Under the pieces are notes generated by a model that saw nothing but the letters and a program-made list of their open reading frames with translations, had not been told where the DNA came from and did not search any database. A stretch of 8,757 bases of DNA from Gammaproteobacteria bacterium UBA3532 (GTDB lineage: Bacteria > Pseudomonadota > Gammaproteobacteria > Enterobacterales > UBA3532), in the NCBI GenBank assembly GCA_002376965.1, contig DFOV01000150.1:1-8757 (forward strand), written 5' to 3'. Positions 6,511 through 8,757 of the stretch are shown here, one piece after another. How positions within the stretch are numbered: the stretch's first letter is position 1; every line of letters starts with the position of its first letter. The translations under genes and the position numbers were made by a program.

Positions 6511-7222
6511 TCTAATCGAGCGGATTTTTGGGATATACATGTACCGCAAGTTACCTCGTGGTATCAATATGTTTAGAGATATTTCGCTATCGATGCCTGA
6601 CTATAGCTTTAACGTGGTATTTGATGTGGGAGCAAATGAGGGGCAATCAATTCGGTTTTATAAAAAATATTGCCCGACTGCTCAATTCTATTGTTTCGAA
6701 CCCGCAAAAGATACCTTTGAGATTCTATCGTCTAATGTTGGCAGCGGTAATGTGCATTGTTTGAACTTCGCACTGTCAGATAGAAACTCCGATGCGGAAC
6801 TGGTACGTTCTGGATCTTCTGATACGTTTTATGTTCATGATCCTGATGCTCACCAAGAAGATGAGGTGGGTGCGAACAGAGAGTCTATTTCACTCAAGCG
6901 CTTGGATGACTATTGCAAACAAGCTGAAATTAGTCACATCAGTTTGCTGAAAATTGATACTGAGGGCAGTGATTTCAGTGTATTGCAAGGCGCTGAAAGC
7001 ATGTTGACTGAGCATAAGGTGGACTGGATCGTTGTTGAGGCGGGAATGAACCCTTACAACACCCGACATGTTCCTTTTGAGAAAATTAAGGCTTACTTGG
7101 AATCTAAAGGGTATTATCTTTTTGCTTTTTATGAGCAGGTCAATGAGTGGCCCACATCAGAACCGAACTTACGTCGAACCAATCCGCTTTTTATGTCTCA
7201 GCGGCTCTATCGAAACGCTTGA
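6485..7222 (+). CDS. FkbM family SAM-dependent methyltransferase
   Basis: This 245-residue protein matches the FkbM methyltransferase family, which methylates hydroxyl groups and is common in polysaccharide clusters. Motif I, the SAM-binding loop, is FDVGANEGQ at residues 46-54. It is followed by the acidic strand end FEP at 71-73, FALSD at 95-99, and the family signature ISLKRLDDY then LLKIDTEGSDF at 154-164. The basic, amphipathic N-terminus (about residues 1-26, ending YRKLPRG) is a frequent extension in this family and may contact the membrane or the lipid-linked glycan. The likely role is O-methylation of a sugar in the repeat unit or at the chain end; the exact position cannot be predicted. 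It is separated from the glycosyltransferase by 124 bases and from wzz by 101 bases, looser than the overlapping genes upstream. Confidence 0.9.
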   Translation: MAILRLLRDLIERIFGIYMYRKLPRGINMFRDISLSMPDYSFNVVFDVGANEGQSIRFYKKYCPTAQFYCFEPAKDTFEILSSNVGSGNVHCLNFALSDRNSDAELVRSGSSDTFYVHDPDAHQEDEVGANRESISLKRLDDYCKQAEISHISLLKIDTEGSDFSVLQGAESMLTEHKVDWIVVEAGMNPYNTRHVPFEKIKAYLESKGYYLFAFYEQVNEWPTSEPNLRRTNPLFMSQRLYRNA

Positions 7223-7311
7223 ATAATGTTGGATAAACATTGTGCCTGCATCGGCCTTTTTAGGGGTTAAAAGTTTTTTAGTGCAATTGTCGGGTGTTGC
7301 TCGGTATTAGT

Positions 7312-7317
7312 AGGGGG
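7312..7317 (+). promoter_or_regulatory. Ribosome binding site that points to a TTG start for wzz
   Basis: AGGGGG sits six bases before the TTG at 7324. The alternative in-frame GTG at 7294 has no comparable purine run upstream, so this site decides for the TTG. Confidence 0.5.
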
Positions 7318-7323
7318 CTTAGT

Positions 7324-8298
7324 TTGCACAATACACAAAACACGAGTATTGAAAAAAGAGTTGAAGGCGTAGAGCGTGAAATTGATATGCTTAAGACATC
7401 TGCCGAGAATGATCTAACGCTTCAACAGTTGCTTAGCCTGTTTAAAAAGCACCGAATGTTGTTTCTCAAGGTTAGCGTATCGATCTCGGTTTTGTTTCTT
7501 CTTATCGCATTCTTTATGTCGAAAAACTACGAGGCCTCTACTATTCTCGCGCCTTCCAATGACAACGCCTCATCGGCTTCGCGAATACCTGCTCAGTATG
7601 GTGGCTTGGTTGCTATGGCTGGTGTGTCACTCGGTGATGCCGGTAGCAACCGGGTAGAACAAAGTGTGGTTTTGGTGAAAAGCTGGCCCTTTTGGGCTGA
7701 CTTGTTGGCACAGCACTCATCAATTAAGCCAAAGCTGCTGGCTGTGGTCGGGGAGGAGAAAAATACTGGCGCGCTGGTGTACGACTCCGGTATTTATGAT
7801 GACGAGCTGTCACAGTGGGATGATATAGAGCCATCCTCATTCAAAGCTTTTCGTGCCATTAAAAAGCAACTGACGGCGACATATGATGCTCAGACAGGAA
7901 TGGTGACTATAGAGTTCAAGCATCGCTCCCCATCGGTTGCATACGAGACAATCAGGATAATAGTCGAGGAGCTAAATGAGCATTTTAAGGAACAAGACAA
8001 GCTGGATGCTCAGCGAAGCATCAACTTGCTTCGTGAGAAAATTGCTCAGACTAAAAATACAGAAATGCGCATAATTTTTTACAATCTAATTGAAGCGCAT
8101 ACCAAAACATTGCTGCTGACCGATGTGAGAGATGAGTATCTATTGAAAACCTTGGTTCGCCCCATGCTGCCAGAGTCTGGCTCCAATTTACGCCGAATTG
8201 CAGTCGGCTTTTTCGGTATATTATTTTCGATATTTGTGGGAGCGTCTACCGTTCTATTTCGCCACCTGGGAAGTAGCAATCATGCGCAGAGCGCGTGA
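7324..8298 (+). CDS. wzz: Wzz-type polysaccharide chain-length regulator
   Basis: Wzz proteins (polysaccharide co-polymerases) sit in the inner membrane and set the modal length of Wzy-polymerised chains. From the TTG start the protein has 324 residues, with the expected layout. It has a short cytoplasmic N-terminus with a charged helix, the Wzz-domain lead-in DLTLQQLLSLFKKHR at 30-44, TM1 at about 46-65, a long periplasmic domain, a predicted helical hairpin at about 215-270, the proline motif PMLPESGS at 280-287 and TM2 at about 292-312, with a short cytoplasmic tail. It lacks the C-terminal kinase domain of Wzc-type proteins. Start options are GTG 7294 (no ribosome binding site), TTG 7324 (AGGGGG upstream, preferred) and ATG 7387, which would still leave the whole Wzz domain. 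It lies just before the flippase gene, so it probably serves the same polymer. Confidence 0.88.
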   Translation: MHNTQNTSIEKRVEGVEREIDMLKTSAENDLTLQQLLSLFKKHRMLFLKVSVSISVLFLLIAFFMSKNYEASTILAPSNDNASSASRIPAQYGGLVAMAGVSLGDAGSNRVEQSVVLVKSWPFWADLLAQHSSIKPKLLAVVGEEKNTGALVYDSGIYDDELSQWDDIEPSSFKAFRAIKKQLTATYDAQTGMVTIEFKHRSPSVAYETIRIIVEELNEHFKEQDKLDAQRSINLLREKIAQTKNTEMRIIFYNLIEAHTKTLLLTDVRDEYLLKTLVRPMLPESGSNLRRIAVGFFGILFSIFVGASTVLFRHLGSSNHAQSA

Positions 8299-8317
8299 GG
8301 TGGTGTGCATTGCCCTA

Positions 8318-8336
8318 ATCAATACTGGAATCAATA
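8318..8336 (+). repeat. Short direct repeat ATCAATA before wzx
   Basis: Two copies of ATCAATA, at 8318-8324 and 8330-8336, are separated by five bases (CTGGA) immediately before the proposed GTG start of the flippase gene. The GGA between the copies may be its ribosome binding site. The repeat is short and may be chance. Confidence 0.3.
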
Positions 8337-8757
8337 GTGCAGTCTCCATCGAGCAAGTTATATAAAGCTATTAAAAGCAGCATGATAAGCAGAGTTTCTA
8401 CTTATCTTGTTCAGTTTGCCGCGATGGTCTTTTATGCTCGGCTTTTCACGCCTGAAGAGTTTGGTCTGGTTGCTTCAGTCCATGTGTTTGTCCTTTTGTT
8501 TCAGTTGTTATGTGAAGCTGGTTTAACAACCGCTATCATCAATGAGGGTGATATTGACCAGAAAAAGCGAGACCATTTCTTTGGTTTGACGGTAGCTTTG
8601 GGCGGATTATTCTGCACGCTTTTTTGGCTCTTTTCGTTTGTTCTCAACTCGCTATACAGTTACGGTGCTTATCAATATCTTGCGCCTTTTTTTTGCGTCT
8701 CTATTCTTTTCCAGTCAATAAGTGTTGTCCCGCTTTCGGCATTACAACGAGAGACTC
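8337..8757 (+). CDS. wzx: Wzx-type oligosaccharide flippase, 3'-partial
   Basis: The reading frame is open to the right edge, with 140 codons visible. The protein belongs to the polysaccharide-transport (Wzx/MATE-like) superfamily that flips lipid-linked repeat units across the inner membrane. It has a basic N-terminus, then the family-typical ARLFTPEEFGLVA at about 34-46. About four hydrophobic segments follow, near 17-36, 43-62, 81-103 and 113-135; a complete protein would have about 12 and ~400-480 residues. GTG at 8337 is preferred, with GGA at 8327-8329. It gives the usual short basic lead before TM1, whereas the ATG at 8382 lacks a ribosome binding site and would start at the membrane segment. 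An in-frame TAA at 8316-8318 limits any extension. The gap after wzz is 38 bases. Wzx plus Wzz implies a Wzy polymerase elsewhere in the locus. Confidence 0.85.
   Translation, partial: MQSPSSKLYKAIKSSMISRVSTYLVQFAAMVFYARLFTPEEFGLVASVHVFVLLFQLLCEAGLTTAIINEGDIDQKKRDHFFGLTVALGGLFCTLFWLFSFVLNSLYSYGAYQYLAPFFCVSILFQSISVVPLSALQRET

Noticed and set aside
6528..6764. 78-codon plus-strand open frame inside the FkbM gene
   Set aside because: It overlaps the SAM-binding region of the methyltransferase in another frame and has no recognisable motif.
7225..7261. Rho-independent terminator after the FkbM gene
   Set aside because: The 6-bp AT stem is weak and not next to the T-run. The only GC pairing before the CTTTTT (GCC 7244-7246 with GGC 7253-7255) is three base pairs, so I do not call a terminator.

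Overview
The window is part of a surface-polysaccharide (O-antigen or capsule-like) biosynthesis locus of a Gram-negative bacterium. Gammaproteobacteria are most likely, because the first three proteins closely resemble the CDP-3,6-dideoxyhexose enzymes of Salmonella and Yersinia O-antigen clusters as I remember them. The genus cannot be fixed from this sequence. All nine well-supported genes lie on the + strand. The first (rfbF) is cut by the left edge and the last (wzx) by the right edge. I see no tRNA, rRNA, insertion sequence, CRISPR array or convincing promoter or terminator.

Nucleotide-sugar block (1-3941): rfbF (glucose-1-phosphate cytidylyltransferase, first ~34 residues missing), rfbG (CDP-glucose 4,6-dehydratase), rfbH (the PLP/[2Fe-2S] 3-dehydrase E1, with all hallmark residues) and a short-chain reductase resembling CDP-paratose/CDP-abequose synthase, closest to RfbS (Prt). 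Together these would make a CDP-3,6-dideoxyhexose from glucose-1-phosphate. Two things normally needed or possible are not seen: the E3 reductase partner of RfbH (rfbI/ddhD), which in Salmonella lies just upstream of rfbF, and a tyvelose epimerase. The simplest prediction is CDP-paratose as the product, with CDP-abequose as the alternative.

Modification and assembly block (3935-8757): a flavoprotein with UDP-galactopyranose-mutase-like motifs overlaps the end of the paratose-synthase-like gene by 7 bases and is followed, with a 4-base overlap, by a GT4-type glycosyltransferase. After a 124-base gap that may hold a 45-codon ORF come an FkbM-family methyltransferase, a Wzz chain-length regulator (probably starting at TTG) and the first 140 codons of a Wzx-type flippase (probably starting at GTG). 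Wzz and Wzx indicate a Wzx/Wzy-dependent polymer.

The most interesting point is the tight coupling of a paratose-synthase-like gene to a UGM-like flavoenzyme. I propose, as inference, that the flavoenzyme interconverts the pyranose and furanose forms of the CDP-dideoxyhexose, giving CDP-paratofuranose.
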